A DNA stretch of 32,099 nt from Rikenellaceae bacterium UBA1749 (lineage in GTDB: Bacteria; Bacteroidota; Bacteroidia; Bacteroidales; Rikenellaceae). A program made the translations under genes and the position numbers. Below the pieces are notes generated by a model that was not told the DNA's origin, did no database searches, and was given only the letters and a program-made list of their open reading frames with translations. The stretch spans positions 1 through 32,099 of the forward strand of contig DCHP01000026.1 of the NCBI GenBank assembly GCA_002315675.1. The letters run 5' to 3'. Shown here piece after piece: positions 7,670 through 15,769 of the stretch; the stretch's first letter is position 1; each line of letters begins with the position of its first letter.

Positions 7670-8455
7670 ATGAGAGTACTAATAACAAATGATGACGGAA
7701 TAGAAAGTCGTGGTATAAAGGCCTTGACCGATATTGTGAAAAAATACAGCGATGACATCTGGGTCGTTTCCACTGAAGACGGGAACTCTGGAATGTCTCA
7801 TGCTATTACAATGCAACATCCGATATTCATTGATACCATAAAGGAAGAAAAGCAATTACATATCTACAGGACATCCGGTACTCCCGTTGACTGCGTTAAG
7901 GTCGCTGTTGACTACTTGATGGATGACGGAAAATTACCGGATATGATTCTATCAGGGATTAACCATGGCAGCAACACAAATGCTTCAGTCCTCTACTCTG
8001 GAACTATCGGAGCCGCAACTGAAGGCGCATTCTACCAGATACCATCAATAGGCTTTTCGCATATAGACCATAATCCCAATGCTGATATCACTGCAGCAAT
8101 TCATTATACGGATGAAATCCTAAGGAAAGTCTTGGCAATGCCGAAGGAAAAGCAGAAAGGCTTATGTCTGAATGTGAATATTCCGGACCTTCCACTTGAT
8201 AAAATTAAAGGAATAAAATTTGCAAGACAGGATCAGGGATGCTGGAGAGAGGATTTTATTCGAAGAGAAGACCCCAGGGGAAGAAGATACCTATGGATGA
8301 AAGGAAAATTCTACAGTCGTGAAGTGAATGCAACAGACACTGATGATTACCTTATATCAAAAGGATATGTTACAATAGTACCAGTGAAGGTTGACATGAC
8401 AGACTTTGAGAGATTGAAGGATCTTCAAAACGCACAGCTCAACAACCTGTTCTAG
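7670..8455 (+). CDS. surE: 5'/3'-nucleotidase SurE
   Basis: 261 residues, normal for SurE (about 250). It dephosphorylates nucleoside 5'- and 3'-monophosphates (and short polyphosphate in some species) in the cytoplasm, with one divalent metal. The metal site is intact: NDDG with Asp8 and Asp9, Ser40 in EDGNSGMSHAIT, and Asn98 in LSGINHGSN. RTSGTPVDCVKVAV and LYSGTIGAATEG are further family signatures. It begins with ATG at 7670 directly at the conserved MRVLITNDDG. It leads a plus-strand run with the RNA methyltransferase (29-base gap), obgE and the GH3 gene. Confidence 0.95.
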   Translation: MRVLITNDDGIESRGIKALTDIVKKYSDDIWVVSTEDGNSGMSHAITMQHPIFIDTIKEEKQLHIYRTSGTPVDCVKVAVDYLMDDGKLPDMILSGINHGSNTNASVLYSGTIGAATEGAFYQIPSIGFSHIDHNPNADITAAIHYTDEILRKVLAMPKEKQKGLCLNVNIPDLPLDKIKGIKFARQDQGCWREDFIRREDPRGRRYLWMKGKFYSREVNATDTDDYLISKGYVTIVPVKVDMTDFERLKDLQNAQLNNLF

Positions 8456-8484
8456 TCATATTTTACTTTAGACCATTTTATAGA

Positions 8485-9012
8485 ATGAGAAAGAAAATAA
8501 CTGAAGAACTGGAAAGACCGACTGTCGAAGAGTTTCAGGAAATTGAAAAACTGCCTGTAACTGTAGTAGTCGACAATGTCCGAAGTGCACTGAATGTCGG
8601 TTCCATTTTCAGAACCGCAGATGCCTTTCTTATCGAGAGGATTATTATTTGCGGTATTTCCCAGACACCTCCATCAAAGGAGATACACAAGACTGCTCTT
8701 GGAGCTGAAATGTCTGTCAGCTGGGAATATTCTAAAAATGTTATGGAAGCTATAAACAGCCTGAAGGGAAATGGATATACCGTCGTTTCAATTGAACAGA
8801 CAACAGACAGCACTTCACTTGAATCCTTCGAGCCTGTCAGAGGAGAAAAATATGCACTTGTCGCAGGCAATGAAGTTGACGGAGTAACCGAATCCGTGGT
8901 TGAATCATCTGATATTTCTCTTGAAATACCTCAGATGGGGACTAAACATTCCCTGAATGTTTCAATAGCCACCGGGATAGTAATGTGGCATTTTTTCAGG
9001 GCACTGAAATAG
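8485..9012 (+). CDS. SpoU/TrmH-family RNA methyltransferase
   Basis: 175 residues forming a single SPOUT domain. The three motifs are clear: motif 1 VVDNVRSALNVGSIFRTADA, motif 2 ALVAGNEVDGV, and motif 3 EIPQMGTKHSLNVSIATGI, which together form the knot that binds S-adenosylmethionine. The conserved Asn and Arg of motif 1 are present. Members 2'-O-methylate ribose in tRNA or rRNA; the short N-terminus without an L30-like substrate-binding domain is closer to TrmH/TrmL-type enzymes, but the target base cannot be assigned. It lies between surE and obgE, 57 bases before obgE. Confidence 0.9.
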   Translation: MRKKITEELERPTVEEFQEIEKLPVTVVVDNVRSALNVGSIFRTADAFLIERIIICGISQTPPSKEIHKTALGAEMSVSWEYSKNVMEAINSLKGNGYTVVSIEQTTDSTSLESFEPVRGEKYALVAGNEVDGVTESVVESSDISLEIPQMGTKHSLNVSIATGIVMWHFFRALK

Positions 9013-9069
9013 AAAACTGCCCGCAAGCAACAAAAGAAACCAAGAAACAACACCAAACAACATATAATA

Positions 9070-10068
9070 ATGGGACAGAGCAATTTTGTAGATTACGTAA
9101 AGATATATGCACGTTCAGGTGCCGGCGGATCTGGAGCCAGCCATTTCAGAAGAGAAAAATTCGTAGAATTCGGCGGTCCTGACGGCGGAGATGGAGGACG
9201 TGGCGGAAGTATTATTCTAAGAGGCTCTTCCCAGCACTGGACATTGCTTCATCTCAAGTATTCCCGTCACCATATGGCCGATAATGGAGGCAGAGGCGAG
9301 GGAGCAAGAAGACATGGTAGTGATGGAAAGGATATCTATATTGACGTTCCGCTTGGAAGTATTGTTAAAAATGCTGAAACCGATGAAATAGTAGGTGAAG
9401 TTACAGCCGACAAGGAAGAGCTTGTATTATGCAAGGGTGGCCGTGGTGGACTTGGCAACTGGCATTTCCGCACTGCAACAAACCAGGCTCCAAGATACAG
9501 CCAGAAAGGTGAAGATTTTCAGGAAGGATGGTTTATCATTGAATTGAAGGTACTGGCCGATGTTGGACTTGTTGGATTTCCCAATGCCGGAAAATCCACG
9601 TTGCTTTCTGTTGTTTCAGCTGCCAAACCGAAAATTGCGAACTATGCGTTCACAACCCTTGAACCAAACCTTGGAATTGTTTCTGTACGTGACAGCCATA
9701 GTTTCGTAATGGCTGACATTCCTGGTATTATTGAAGGAGCCAGTGAAGGCAAAGGACTTGGGCTCAGGTTTCTTCGTCATATAGAACGTAATTCAGTACT
9801 CCTGTTTATGGTTGCAGCTGACAGTGAAGATATTGGCGCATGCTATAATACACTTCTTGAAGAGCTTCGACTATACAATGAGGAATTACTTCTGAAGGAT
9901 AGAATCCTGGCTATAACAAAATGCGACCTCATTGATCAGCAGCAGAGGGAAAAGATAAAGAAGACCTTTCCAAAGAACATAGAAACAATAATGATTTCTT
10001 CTGTTGCATCACTTGGAATCACTGAATTAAAAGATAGTCTCTGGAACTTACTTAACAAGGATATTTAA
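9070..10068 (+). CDS. obgE: GTPase Obg
   Basis: 332 residues. Domain order: glycine-rich Obg fold (1-160, with GGPDGGDGGRGGSI and KGGRGGLGNWHFRTATNQAP) followed by the G domain. GTPase motifs: G1 GFPNAGKST (169-177), G2/switch I FTTLEPNLG, G3 DIPGIIEGA (216-224), G4 TKCD, G5 SSVAS. Obg is an essential GTPase acting in 50S ribosome maturation and stress responses. The protein stops right after the G domain; the variable C-terminal extension found in many Obg proteins (about 50-100 residues) is absent. Start at 9070 (MGQSNFVDYVKI) fits the family. Confidence 0.96.
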   Translation: MGQSNFVDYVKIYARSGAGGSGASHFRREKFVEFGGPDGGDGGRGGSIILRGSSQHWTLLHLKYSRHHMADNGGRGEGARRHGSDGKDIYIDVPLGSIVKNAETDEIVGEVTADKEELVLCKGGRGGLGNWHFRTATNQAPRYSQKGEDFQEGWFIIELKVLADVGLVGFPNAGKSTLLSVVSAAKPKIANYAFTTLEPNLGIVSVRDSHSFVMADIPGIIEGASEGKGLGLRFLRHIERNSVLLFMVAADSEDIGACYNTLLEELRLYNEELLLKDRILAITKCDLIDQQQREKIKKTFPKNIETIMISSVASLGITELKDSLWNLLNKDI

Positions 10069-10079
10069 TGGATTTTAAT

Positions 10080-10087
10080 TACATTTG
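10080..10087 (+). promoter_or_regulatory. Possible -7 box of the GH3 gene
   Basis: TACATTTG, exact TAnnTTTG, lies 12 bases past the obgE stop and 21 bases before the GH3 start. The -33 box is poor (TTTA at about 18 bases). It suggests the GH3 gene has its own transcription start in addition to any read-through. Confidence 0.4.
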
Positions 10088-10108
10088 CGTAGTTAAGACC
10101 TATCCGTT

Positions 10109-12769
10109 ATGGCAAAAAGATATTTTTCAATATTACTTGCGCTTGCATTAATATCCACAGCGTTTTCAAAGGACAACATTCTCCCATACAAAAACCCTAA
10201 TCTTCCTATAGATCAGAGAGTTGATGATTTACTCAGCAGAATGACCTACAAAGAGAAATTCTGGCAACTATTCATGATTCCTGGTGATCTGGATTCACCG
10301 GAAGCAAAGGAACAATACATGAATGGAATCTTCGGTCTACAGATTTCTGCCCGTTCACAGCAATCCGGAAACATTGCTGAGCAGATGATCAATTATGAAG
10401 GAGGACACAATACAACTGCTGCTGAAACAGCAAGAAAAATCAATCAGATTCAGAAGTATTTTGTAGAAGAAACAAGACTAGGGATTCCTATTATTGCATT
10501 TGATGAGGCACTGCATGGTCTCATCAGAGGAGGTGCAACGGCTTTTCCACAATCAATAGCTATGGCGGCCAGCTGGGATACGACACTTGTTTCAAAGGTT
10601 GGGAAAGCGGTAGCACTTGAAGTAAAATCACGGGGCATTCGGGATATACTATCCCCAGTTGTCAACATAGCAAGTGACGTCAGATGGGGACGTACAGAAG
10701 AAACCTATGGTGAAGACCCATATCTGTCTTCAAGAATGGGTGTTGCATATGTGTCTCCATTTGAAAAGATGGGAGTAATAACAACTCCAAAACATTTTAT
10801 CGCCAATGTCGGTGATGGAGGAAGAGACTCATATCCGATCTATGCGAACGAAAGGTTACTCAGGGAAGTCTACCTGCCTCCTTTTGAGGCCTGTTTCAAG
10901 GAAGCCGGTTCGCGTTCTGTAATGACTGCCTACAACAGCCTTGATGCTGTTGCATGTTCGTCCAACAAGTATCTGCTGAGAGATATCCTTAAGGATGAAC
11001 TTGGTTTCAAGGGGTTTGTGATTTCCGATGCAGGTGCCGTAGGTGGTGCCTGCGTACTGCATATGACTGCAAAAGATTACGAAGGTTCAACAGAGCAGGC
11101 CATTGAAGGTGGTCTGGATGTCATTTTCCAGACAGATTACAACCACTGGCCTCTATTCTTCGAAGCATTCAACAATGGAATAATCAACGACAAGGATATT
11201 GATGATGCAGTAAGAAGAGTTCTGAGAGCAAAATTCGAACTGGGACTTTTCGAGAATCCATATGTAAATGAGAACTGGGCTGAGACCGAGAACAATTCCA
11301 AAGACAAGCAGGAATTATGCAGACAGGTGGCAAGGGAATCATTTGTACTGCTTAAGAATGAAAACAAGACTCTGCCTATTGACAAGACCAAGATAAGCTC
11401 GATTGCGCTCATTGGCGGTGAGATCATGAACCTTCGACTTGGTGGATACAGTGGTCCGGGATGTGAAAAAGTATCAATATTTGATGGTATTTTCAATTAT
11501 CTGAAAAAGACCAATGTCAGGATAAACTACGCACATGGAGCAGATTATATGTATAAACCATACAACACAATCTCTGCTAAAGATTTTCCAAATGGGATGA
11601 CTGGAAAATATTTTTCAAACGACACTTTTTCCGGGAATCCAGTCGAAATCAGAAAAGACAGCAACATTGATTTCGGATGGACATTATACTCCCCTATTCC
11701 AGACAAGATACCGTACGACTGTTACTCAATTTCTTGGGAAGGGACATTGAGAGCACCAAAGACCGGAAAATTCAATATCGGTATTGAAGGAAATGACGGA
11801 TACAGATTATGGATCAACGGAGAACTTCTGATTGACAATTTTGAAAAGAAATCATACTCTACAATCCTTAAACCATACTTTTTCACAGAAGACAAGGATT
11901 ACAGCATAAAAGTGGCATATAGGGAAACAATAGGAAATGCCAGACTGAAACTGATCTGGGACTCAGAGGTCCTTCCATGGGAAAAGGAAATTGAAGAGGC
12001 TGTTGCAGCCGCAAACAGCAGCGATGTTGCGGTTATTGCAATTGGCATTCATGAAGGAGAGTTTCAGGACAGAGCATCACTTGCATTACCGGGCAAACAG
12101 ATAGAACTGATAAATGCTGTAAAAGCGACAGGGAAACCCGTTATCGTTCTTCTAGTAGGTGGAAGCGCCATAACATTCTCAGGGTGGGCTGACGGAGTTG
12201 ATTCAATAATGGATATATGGTATCCGGGAGAAAAAGGAGGATATGCAGTAGCCGATGTACTGTTCGGAGATTACAGTCCATCCGGAAAGCTACCTATCAC
12301 CTTCCCTGTAGATGAAGGACAGCTGCCTCTTGTCTACAATCATCGTTCCACAGGACGTGGCGACGATTATTACAATCTTACAGGACAGCCTCTGTTCCCA
12401 TTTGGTTACGGATTAAGCTACACTACGTTCGAATACTCAAATCTCAATATAGGTAAAATATCAAACAAATTTTTCGAAGTTACATTTGACTTAACCAACA
12501 CCGGCGATTATGCAGGAAGTGAAGTTGCCCAGTTATATATACGTGACCTGATAACCAGTGTATCACAGCCAACCATCCTACTTAAGGACTTTTCAAAAGT
12601 ATTCCTGAATCCTGGAGAAACAAAACAGGTTTCTTTCATGATAACTGAGGACAAACTCAAATATCTTGATGGCAACATGAATTGGACTGTTGAGCCTGGG
12701 GAATTCAAAGTCATGATAGGATCCTCCTCCAAAGATATTAGACTTCGCAGCAATATCACTGTTGAATGA
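10109..12769 (+). CDS. GH3 beta-glycosidase with PA14 insert
   Basis: 886 residues with a Sec-type signal (RYFSILLALALISTAFS), so it is exported, probably to the periplasm. Domain order: GH3 N-terminal barrel (about 45-335) with KHFIANVGDGGRDS and the nucleophile region GFKGFVISDAGAVGG (Asp307); GH3 C-terminal sandwich starting about 405 (ARESFVLLKNENKTLPID); a PA14 domain inserted at about 495-620 (GMTGKYFSNDTFSG through GNDGYRLWINGE); the rest of the sandwich (AVIAIGIHEGEFQDRASLAL, PLFPFGYGLSYT); and a fibronectin III-like domain from about 789. Such proteins remove terminal beta-glucose or beta-xylose from plant or other glycans; PA14 often shapes the substrate pocket. The nucleophile motif is SDAGA rather than the common SDW, so specificity is uncertain. 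No SusC/SusD genes lie nearby. Confidence 0.9.
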   Translation: MAKRYFSILLALALISTAFSKDNILPYKNPNLPIDQRVDDLLSRMTYKEKFWQLFMIPGDLDSPEAKEQYMNGIFGLQISARSQQSGNIAEQMINYEGGHNTTAAETARKINQIQKYFVEETRLGIPIIAFDEALHGLIRGGATAFPQSIAMAASWDTTLVSKVGKAVALEVKSRGIRDILSPVVNIASDVRWGRTEETYGEDPYLSSRMGVAYVSPFEKMGVITTPKHFIANVGDGGRDSYPIYANERLLREVYLPPFEACFKEAGSRSVMTAYNSLDAVACSSNKYLLRDILKDELGFKGFVISDAGAVGGACVLHMTAKDYEGSTEQAIEGGLDVIFQTDYNHWPLFFEAFNNGIINDKDIDDAVRRVLRAKFELGLFENPYVNENWAETENNSKDKQELCRQVARESFVLLKNENKTLPIDKTKISSIALIGGEIMNLRLGGYSGPGCEKVSIFDGIFNYLKKTNVRINYAHGADYMYKPYNTISAKDFPNGMTGKYFSNDTFSGNPVEIRKDSNIDFGWTLYSPIPDKIPYDCYSISWEGTLRAPKTGKFNIGIEGNDGYRLWINGELLIDNFEKKSYSTILKPYFFTEDKDYSIKVAYRETIGNARLKLIWDSEVLPWEKEIEEAVAAANSSDVAVIAIGIHEGEFQDRASLALPGKQIELINAVKATGKPVIVLLVGGSAITFSGWADGVDSIMDIWYPGEKGGYAVADVLFGDYSPSGKLPITFPVDEGQLPLVYNHRSTGRGDDYYNLTGQPLFPFGYGLSYTTFEYSNLNIGKISNKFFEVTFDLTNTGDYAGSEVAQLYIRDLITSVSQPTILLKDFSKVFLNPGETKQVSFMITEDKLKYLDGNMNWTVEPGEFKVMIGSSSKDIRLRSNITVE

Positions 12770-12927
12770 TTCATGACAAGATAATACTTTTTTTAGGCAG
12801 AATATAAAAACATAAGTCTACCTGGATAACTATATGCCACAGAAAAAAAGATACTGCAAGGTTCTTGTTTCAAGGCAAAAAAACAGAAGCAACTATTTCA
12901 AGTAGACCAGACAAAGTAATACGATAC

Positions 12928-13320
12928 ATGTATATTGACGAGATTTTTTTAGACAGCTTACAGGAGAAAGCAAAAAAATCAGAAAGACTCAGAATGAACT
13001 GCGACCTTCGTGATTCATCTGAAGACCTATCCCAGAGAATGCTCAATGCAATGGAACCAGAAACTGAAGTTCCCATACACAGACATCAGGACACTTCGGA
13101 GACTGTTATCATTCTAAGAGGTTCCATTGATGAAATCTATTATGACAATGATGGCAATGAGACTCAAAGATTTCATCTGGATTCCAGAAAAGGCAAATAC
13201 GGACTTCAGATTCCAAGAAATCAATGGCATACTTTGAAAGTCTACGAACCGAGTGTAATAATAGAGATGAAAAACGGGCCTTTCGTACCAAGAAGAGAAG
13301 GCGATATACTGGAGAAATAG
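12928..13320 (+). CDS. WbuC-type cupin metalloprotein
   Basis: 130 residues from MYIDEIFLDSLQ. A cupin fold with metal ligands visible in PIHRHQDTSETVIILRG (His51, His53, Glu58) and a later QWHTLKV histidine. The pattern matches the WbuC family, found near O-antigen and other sugar loci and also free-standing; its reaction is not established. A frame opens earlier at 12865, but the extra 21 residues are basic and unlike the family, so I use 12928. It is followed after 5 bases by the IMPACT-family gene, so the two are probably translated from one message. Confidence 0.75.
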   Translation: MYIDEIFLDSLQEKAKKSERLRMNCDLRDSSEDLSQRMLNAMEPETEVPIHRHQDTSETVIILRGSIDEIYYDNDGNETQRFHLDSRKGKYGLQIPRNQWHTLKVYEPSVIIEMKNGPFVPRREGDILEK

Positions 13321-13325
13321 CAGGC

Positions 13326-13922
13326 ATGGCAGAAGACACATACCTAACACTTGAAAACGTAACAGAAGGATTATACAAAGAAAAAGGGAGCAGATTCCTT
13401 GCTTTCGGATACCCTATTGATTCTGAAGAAGAAGCTCTCGCCATTGTCAAAAACATAAAGGACAAATACCATGATGCAAGACATCACTGCTGGGCATACC
13501 GTCTTGGACTGAATGGAGATGTATACAGGGTAAACGACGATGGAGAGCCAAGTGGTACTGCAGGAAGACCTATTCATGGATCACTGTTAAGTAGTAAGCT
13601 AACGGATGTGGTATTTGTCGTTGTAAGATATTTCGGTGGAATCAAACTGGGGACATCCGGACTGATTGATGCATATAAAGCTGCGACAAAAGATGCCATT
13701 GACAATGCAAATATTGTTGAGAAACAGGTAATGAAGGAATTGTCATTCACTTTTCCATATGAGCAGATCGGAAGAATAATGAAATTGCTTAAAACCACCA
13801 GTGCTAAAATATTAGTGACCGACATGAATATTCCATGTCATATCAAAGCCGTAATAAGAGCAGGGGAATATGATGGATTATATAATTCCCTGACGAAGAT
13901 AGATGGAGTTGTCTTATCGTAG
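13326..13922 (+). CDS. IMPACT/YigZ family protein
   Basis: 198 residues from MAEDTYLTLENVTEG. The N-terminal UPF0029/IMPACT domain shows KGSRFLAFGYPI, ARHHCWAYRLG, NDDGEPSGTAGRPI and VRYFGGIKLGTSGLIDAYKA, all diagnostic. The C-terminal 65 residues form the DUF1949-like, ferredoxin-like domain (FTFPYEQIGRIMKLL). The family is linked to translation and stress control by similarity to eukaryotic IMPACT; the bacterial role is unclear. The frame extends upstream to 13224 inside the cupin gene, but conserved sequence begins at 13326. A decayed copy of its last ~25 codons lies downstream at about 14082-14155. Confidence 0.9.
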   Translation: MAEDTYLTLENVTEGLYKEKGSRFLAFGYPIDSEEEALAIVKNIKDKYHDARHHCWAYRLGLNGDVYRVNDDGEPSGTAGRPIHGSLLSSKLTDVVFVVVRYFGGIKLGTSGLIDAYKAATKDAIDNANIVEKQVMKELSFTFPYEQIGRIMKLLKTTSAKILVTDMNIPCHIKAVIRAGEYDGLYNSLTKIDGVVLS

Positions 13923-13962
13923 CTATTCAGTGTCAGTACCAGCCAATTCGGTGTATAGAAAG

Positions 13963-14060
13963 TAGGTTGTACAATTTCATGAAACAAATATCAAAACATT
14001 GTAACCAACGATGACTATTTATGTACATCACGCATAAGCACAAACAAATTATACAACCCA
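13963..14060. mobile_element. Second miniature element (98 bp) with 9-bp target duplication
   Basis: Terminal inverted repeats of 15 bp: TAGGTTGTACAATTT at 13963-13977 and, reverse complemented, TGGGTTGTATAATTT at 14046-14060 (13 of 15 identical). Flanked by the exact direct repeat TATAGAAAG at 13954-13962 and 14061-14069 (one further T is shared). No coding capacity. Unrelated in sequence to the element at 35 and 4394, and its 9-bp duplication implies a different transposase family. Confidence 0.7.
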
Positions 14061-14081
14061 TATAGAAAGTCATCAACATCC

Positions 14082-14155
14082 TGCGTGACCGAATATAAAG
14101 TCCTGATAAGAGCAGGGGAATACGATTGATATATGTTTCCCTTACAAATAGTGAA
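14082..14155 (+). pseudogene. Decayed partial copy of the YigZ 3' end
   Basis: GATAAGAGCAGGGGAATA (near 14105-14122) repeats the segment TAATAAGAGCAGGGGAATA of the intact gene near 13853-13871. Similarity extends left to GTGACCGA, with about 17 bases missing in between, and right through TTCCCT. A stop follows almost at once (GATTGA). This is a non-functional duplicate, now separated from the intact gene by the 98-bp element. Confidence 0.6.
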
Positions 14156-14214
14156 AGTGTCTGCGGTCATGATTTAGTCTGCTGCTGAATAGCGACACAT
14201 TATCCTGACATTCC

Positions 14215-14246
14215 TTTGATAGAATTCAAAAAAACCTATAATTTTG
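14215..14246 (+). promoter_or_regulatory. pyrB promoter
   Basis: TTTG at 14215-14218, a 20-base spacer, then TAATTTTG at 14239-14246, an almost ideal Bacteroidota housekeeping promoter. Transcription should start near 14252, giving a leader of under 20 bases, too short for a pyrimidine attenuator. Confidence 0.75.
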
Positions 14247-14268
14247 CTCAATATTTTAAATATAATAT

Positions 14269-15201
14269 ATGAAAAGAGACCTAGTTTCCATTCATGACAT
14301 TTCAAAAGATGAAATGCTTGAAATAATACGTCGGGCTGCTTATTTTGAGAAACACCCAATATCAGAAATTCTAAAAGGACGAGTTATTGCCTCTTTATTT
14401 TTTGAACCTTCAACAAGAACAAGATTAAGTTTTGAAAGTGCCATCAACCATCTTGGAGGCAGGGTTATCGGGTTCTCTGACACCAAGGCGACAAGTCAGA
14501 CAAAGGGAGAGACTCTAAATGACACTATACGTGTAGTATCCAACTACTGCGACATGATTGTCATGCGTCATCCGATAGAAGGAGCATCCAGATTTGCAAG
14601 TGAGGTCTCAAGTGTCCCTGTTGTCAATGCAGGTGATGGTGCAAACCAGCATCCATCCCAGACTCTGCTGGACCTTTATTCCATATACAAAACCCAGGGA
14701 AGACTTGATGGTATCAACATAATGATGGTCGGTGATTTGAAATATGGCAGAACAGTCCATTCTCTTCTTCAGGCTCTGTCCCATTTCAAGGCCCACTTCA
14801 CATTCGTATCTCCGAAAGAATTAAACCTTCCGGACGAGTACAAGGAATTCCTGAAGGTAAATGGACAGTCATTCTATGAAACAGAAGATATTATGGAGTG
14901 TATGAACGAGGCAGACATCCTGTACATGACAAGAGTCCAGAGAGAAAGATTCCCAGATCCAATGGAATATGAGAAGGTTAAGGATACTTACATTCTTAAG
15001 AAGGAAATGCTTGATAGAACGAAGCCAAACATGAAAATTCTTCATCCACTTCCAAGGGTTAATGAAATTGCACTTGATGTAGATAATTCTGATCATGCAT
15101 ATTATTTTGAACAGACAAGAAATGGTATGTTTACCCGTATGGGTATAATAAGTTACCTGTCAGAAATCAATGGCATAGTTGAGCCTTTCAATTTCGACTA
15201 A
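14269..15201 (+). CDS. pyrB: Aspartate carbamoyltransferase, catalytic subunit
   Basis: 310 residues, the standard length. It condenses carbamoyl phosphate and aspartate to carbamoyl aspartate in pyrimidine synthesis. The carbamoyl-phosphate loop FFEPSTRTRLSFE (about 45-57) is intact, followed by KGETLNDTIRV, MRHPIEGAS, NAGDGANQHPSQTLLDLY (the HPTQ-like motif as HPSQ), MVGDLKYGRTVHSL and LHPLPRVNEI. The regulatory subunit gene pyrI follows after 61 bases, so the enzyme should be the PyrB-PyrI holoenzyme with nucleotide feedback. Confidence 0.97.
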   Translation: MKRDLVSIHDISKDEMLEIIRRAAYFEKHPISEILKGRVIASLFFEPSTRTRLSFESAINHLGGRVIGFSDTKATSQTKGETLNDTIRVVSNYCDMIVMRHPIEGASRFASEVSSVPVVNAGDGANQHPSQTLLDLYSIYKTQGRLDGINIMMVGDLKYGRTVHSLLQALSHFKAHFTFVSPKELNLPDEYKEFLKVNGQSFYETEDIMECMNEADILYMTRVQRERFPDPMEYEKVKDTYILKKEMLDRTKPNMKILHPLPRVNEIALDVDNSDHAYYFEQTRNGMFTRMGIISYLSEINGIVEPFNFD

Positions 15202-15262
15202 CCTACAACAAACCAGGCTCAAATTGGCCGAAAAATATTAACTAAATATAATATTTATTGAT

Positions 15263-15733
15263 ATGAGTACAGAAAAGGAATTTCTTAAAGTCAGAGCTAT
15301 TAAGAACGGAACTGTAATTGATCATATTCCTGCGTCAGCAGTATTTAATGTCATTAAACTTCTGGAACTTGATAAGGTTGAGAATGAAATCATATTCGGA
15401 ACCAACCTAGGAAGTAAATTAATGGACAAGAAGGCACTTATCAAAATAGTTGATAAATATTTCGGAGAAGATGAACTAAGTTACCTGGCGCTGGTTGCCC
15501 CAATGGCAAGTGTCAGCACTATAAAGGATTTCGAAGTTGTCGAAAAACATAAGATACAACCTCCAAAGGAAGTAAATGGTTATGTATGTTGTGCAAACCC
15601 TATGTGCATCACAAACAAGGAAGATATTTGTACTCATTTCACCGTAACATTGAAGGAATCTGGAGAACTGGCTCTAAAATGCAGATATTGCGAAAAGGAA
15701 ACTCGCATCAACAGCCTTAAGTTGATCAAGTAA
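15263..15733 (+). CDS. pyrI: Aspartate carbamoyltransferase, regulatory subunit
   Basis: 156 residues, normal for PyrI. The N-terminal nucleotide-binding domain is followed by the zinc domain with four cysteines in the expected pattern: CANPMC (Cys110 and Cys115) and CRYC (Cys140 and Cys143). Residues KVRAIKNGTVIDHIPA and NEIIFGTNLGSKLMDKKALIK are typical of the allosteric domain that binds CTP and ATP. It follows pyrB and precedes uvrA by 36 bases. Confidence 0.96.
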   Translation: MSTEKEFLKVRAIKNGTVIDHIPASAVFNVIKLLELDKVENEIIFGTNLGSKLMDKKALIKIVDKYFGEDELSYLALVAPMASVSTIKDFEVVEKHKIQPPKEVNGYVCCANPMCITNKEDICTHFTVTLKESGELALKCRYCEKETRINSLKLIK

Positions 15734-15769
15734 CCGAGATCCAGATAACAATAAAGAAACATACTGCAT

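Noticed and set aside
12865..12927. N-terminal extension of the cupin protein, or a fourth miniature-element remnant (TTTCAAGTAGACC near 12897)
   Set aside because: The extension is basic and unlike WbuC proteins. The similarity to the element end is limited to about 35 A-rich bases with gaps, and no left end or duplication is visible.
14219..14268. Pyrimidine attenuator before pyrB
   Set aside because: The predicted leader is under 20 bases, with no hairpin or T-tract.
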